Assembly (NCBI GenBank): GCA_033812735.1 | Contig: JAPXTA010000003.1 | Coordinates: 17,823-81,822 of the forward strand | Direction of reading: 5' to 3' | Length of the DNA stretch: 64,000 bases | Source: JABFRJ01 sp033812735 | Lineage (GTDB): Bacteria > Pseudomonadota > Alphaproteobacteria > Rhizobiales > Hyphomicrobiaceae | Shown: in pieces, positions 62,875 through 64,000 of the stretch | Position numbering within the stretch: the first letter of the stretch is position 1 | Layout: every line of letters starts with the position of its first letter | Translations under genes and position numbers: made by a program | The notes under the pieces: model-generated | What the model saw: only the letters and a program-made list of their open reading frames with translations | What the model was told of the DNA's origin: nothing | Database searches by the model: none

Positions 62875-64000
62875 ATGTCGTTCGAGTCGAGTTGCGTAAC
62901 AGAACCGTATTGCGCGCCTGCGCGGCCGCCTGAGCAAACTGCCCCTGTGCAGTTCTCGCGGTGGGGTGCGCGTGCCGTCGGCAGCGGCGGGTTGATCGTC
63001 AGCGGCGCCGTCGCTGCGAGTTTGCTGACGTGGTCATTCACCGATCCTTCGCTGTCGCACGCCGCGGGTGTCGCGACGCGCAACATGCTCGGCTCATCTG
63101 GGGCCATCATCGCAGATCTGTTGATGCAGACACTCGGCATGGCGAGCGTGCTCGTGGTCTTGCCGATCGCCATCTGGGCTTTGCAGGTGATGGCGACGCA
63201 TCGCATCGATGGACTTCGCAAGAAGCTTATTCTGGCGCCGCTCGCCGTGCTGCTGATGGCTGGCGCATTGTCGTCGCTGCCGACGCTGGCGCAATGGCCG
63301 TTACGGCATGGATTCGGCGGCATCATCGGCGATATCAGTCTTGCTGCACTCGTCAGCGTCCTTTCTGCAATCAATGCCGAACGTGCGCCTGCTGCGGCAG
63401 GGTTGTTCTATGTCGCGGGAAGCCTCGCGGCGCTGGCGATTGCGCTTGGCATTTCGCAGCGTGATCTCATCGCGGCACTTCGAGTGGACGGTAGCGGGCG
63501 CGGCTTCTTCGCCAAACTGTTCGGCGAGGGCGATAGCAGCGACAGCGGGAAAAGCGAGCCCAAGCTTTCAAGCGGCAGCATCGATCTGGCCCAGCCGCAA
63601 CCGGCCGCAAGTATGCCGATGCCGATGCATCCGATGACCGTTGCGCAGCCGCCGCATGGCCCGGTCCCGGCGCCGCACATGGGATATGCATTGCAACCAC
63701 GCTTCGTTCAGGCCGCACCGCATCCCGCGACGTATGGAGCGCCTGTTCATTTGCCACACCGTGCGCCGGTTCCGCCGCCTCACCTGATGCCGCAACCGGT
63801 TGCGCCGATGCCCTACGCGCCAGCCGTCGGCATGGGATTGCCGGGTGTCGCACCGATGCCGCGACCGAACCATCCGGTCGTGCACCAACCTCTGCCCGAA
63901 CCGCCCTATCACCCTGCCGCGCAGCCTGTTGCAGGCGACGAAGCGAGCAGTCTCGCAGCCCGGTTCGCGCCGCAGCCGCCGGCGGCGGTGCCGCAACGGC
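62875..64000 (+). CDS. ftsK: DNA translocase FtsK (N-terminal part, runs off the window)
   Basis: The reading frame is open from ATG 62875 to the window end, about 375 residues. Four hydrophobic segments (roughly 36-51, 82-107, 119-135 and 145-185) form the membrane domain that localises to the division septum (GGLIVSGAVAASLLTW, LGMASVLVVLPIAIWAL, KKLILAPLAVLLMAGAL, FYVAGSLAALAIALG). From about residue 220 a low-complexity Pro/Ala/His/Met-rich linker begins, typical of FtsK; the ATPase motor lies beyond the edge. A GTG at 62947 is an alternative start. No strong ribosome site is visible before either. Confidence 0.88.
   Translation, partial: MSFESSCVTEPYCAPARPPEQTAPVQFSRWGARAVGSGGLIVSGAVAASLLTWSFTDPSLSHAAGVATRNMLGSSGAIIADLLMQTLGMASVLVVLPIAIWALQVMATHRIDGLRKKLILAPLAVLLMAGALSSLPTLAQWPLRHGFGGIIGDISLAALVSVLSAINAERAPAAAGLFYVAGSLAALAIALGISQRDLIAALRVDGSGRGFFAKLFGEGDSSDSGKSEPKLSSGSIDLAQPQPAASMPMPMHPMTVAQPPHGPVPAPHMGYALQPRFVQAAPHPATYGAPVHLPHRAPVPPPHLMPQPVAPMPYAPAVGMGLPGVAPMPRPNHPVVHQPLPEPPYHPAAQPVAGDEASSLAARFAPQPPAAVPQR

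Overview
The window is GC-rich bacterial chromosome, most likely from an alphaproteobacterium of the Hyphomicrobiales (Rhizobiales). This rests on family resemblance only: an ECF sigma factor with its membrane anti-sigma partner, an alphaproteobacterial-style glutathione reductase and uracil-DNA glycosylase, 3-hydroxybutyrate dehydrogenase, HspQ, TRAP transport genes, and tRNA genes with encoded CCA. There is no prophage, transposase, integrase, CRISPR array or rRNA.

Layout. At 0.4-3.6 kb lies a type I secretion ABC exporter with its membrane fusion partner. Cell-envelope and stress genes follow at 3.7-6.9 kb (DnaJ-family co-chaperone, MepA-like endopeptidase, a small membrane protein, a Nudix hydrolase). 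At 6.9-8.9 kb an AT-richer sulfatase/phosphotransferase-like membrane gene is bracketed by an exact 59-bp direct repeat. At 9.6-12.8 kb come an ECF sigma factor, its anti-sigma factor and a proline-rich subtilase. A complete dTDP-L-rhamnose operon, rfbC-B-D-A, runs leftwards at 12.8-16.3 kb. Between tRNA-Thr (16.4 kb) and tRNA-Pro (25.9 kb) there is an epoxide-hydrolase-like enzyme, two small unknown genes and an apparent nutrient-use cluster: class III aminotransferase, FadR/GntR regulator, DctPQM TRAP transporter, amidase and a small amidase-associated protein.

At 26.3-31.4 kb a hybrid histidine kinase with an HPt domain sits beside a Tad-like surface protein and two receiver-only response regulators. 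A leftward operon (isoaspartyl peptidase, ketopantoate-reductase-like enzyme, SDR) follows, then a DUF302 protein, bdhA, hspQ, a 1,048-residue serralysin-type RTX metalloprotease (a natural candidate substrate for the exporter at the left end) and pyrG. At 41.6-49.9 kb a rightward operon couples one sugar-type ABC permease and one LivF-type ATPase to MmgE/PrpD, hydantoinase/oxoprolinase B and A subunits and a flavoprotein. Next are a YadA-like trimeric adhesin with a small secreted neighbour, a uracil-DNA glycosylase, a flavin reductase, rpiA, glutathione reductase, an outer-membrane barrel protein, an SDR, an aldehyde dehydrogenase, a gamma-carbonic anhydrase, a DapC-like aminotransferase, and the start of ftsK running off the right end.

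The most notable structure outside genes is a family of palindromic intergenic repeats (five copies in three spacers, partly as outward-facing pairs) and the 59-bp hairpin repeat around the sulfatase-like gene. No wholly new defence or mobile system was recognised. The best candidates for undescribed biology are the transporter/PrpD/HyuBA operon and the Tad-receiver-kinase cluster.
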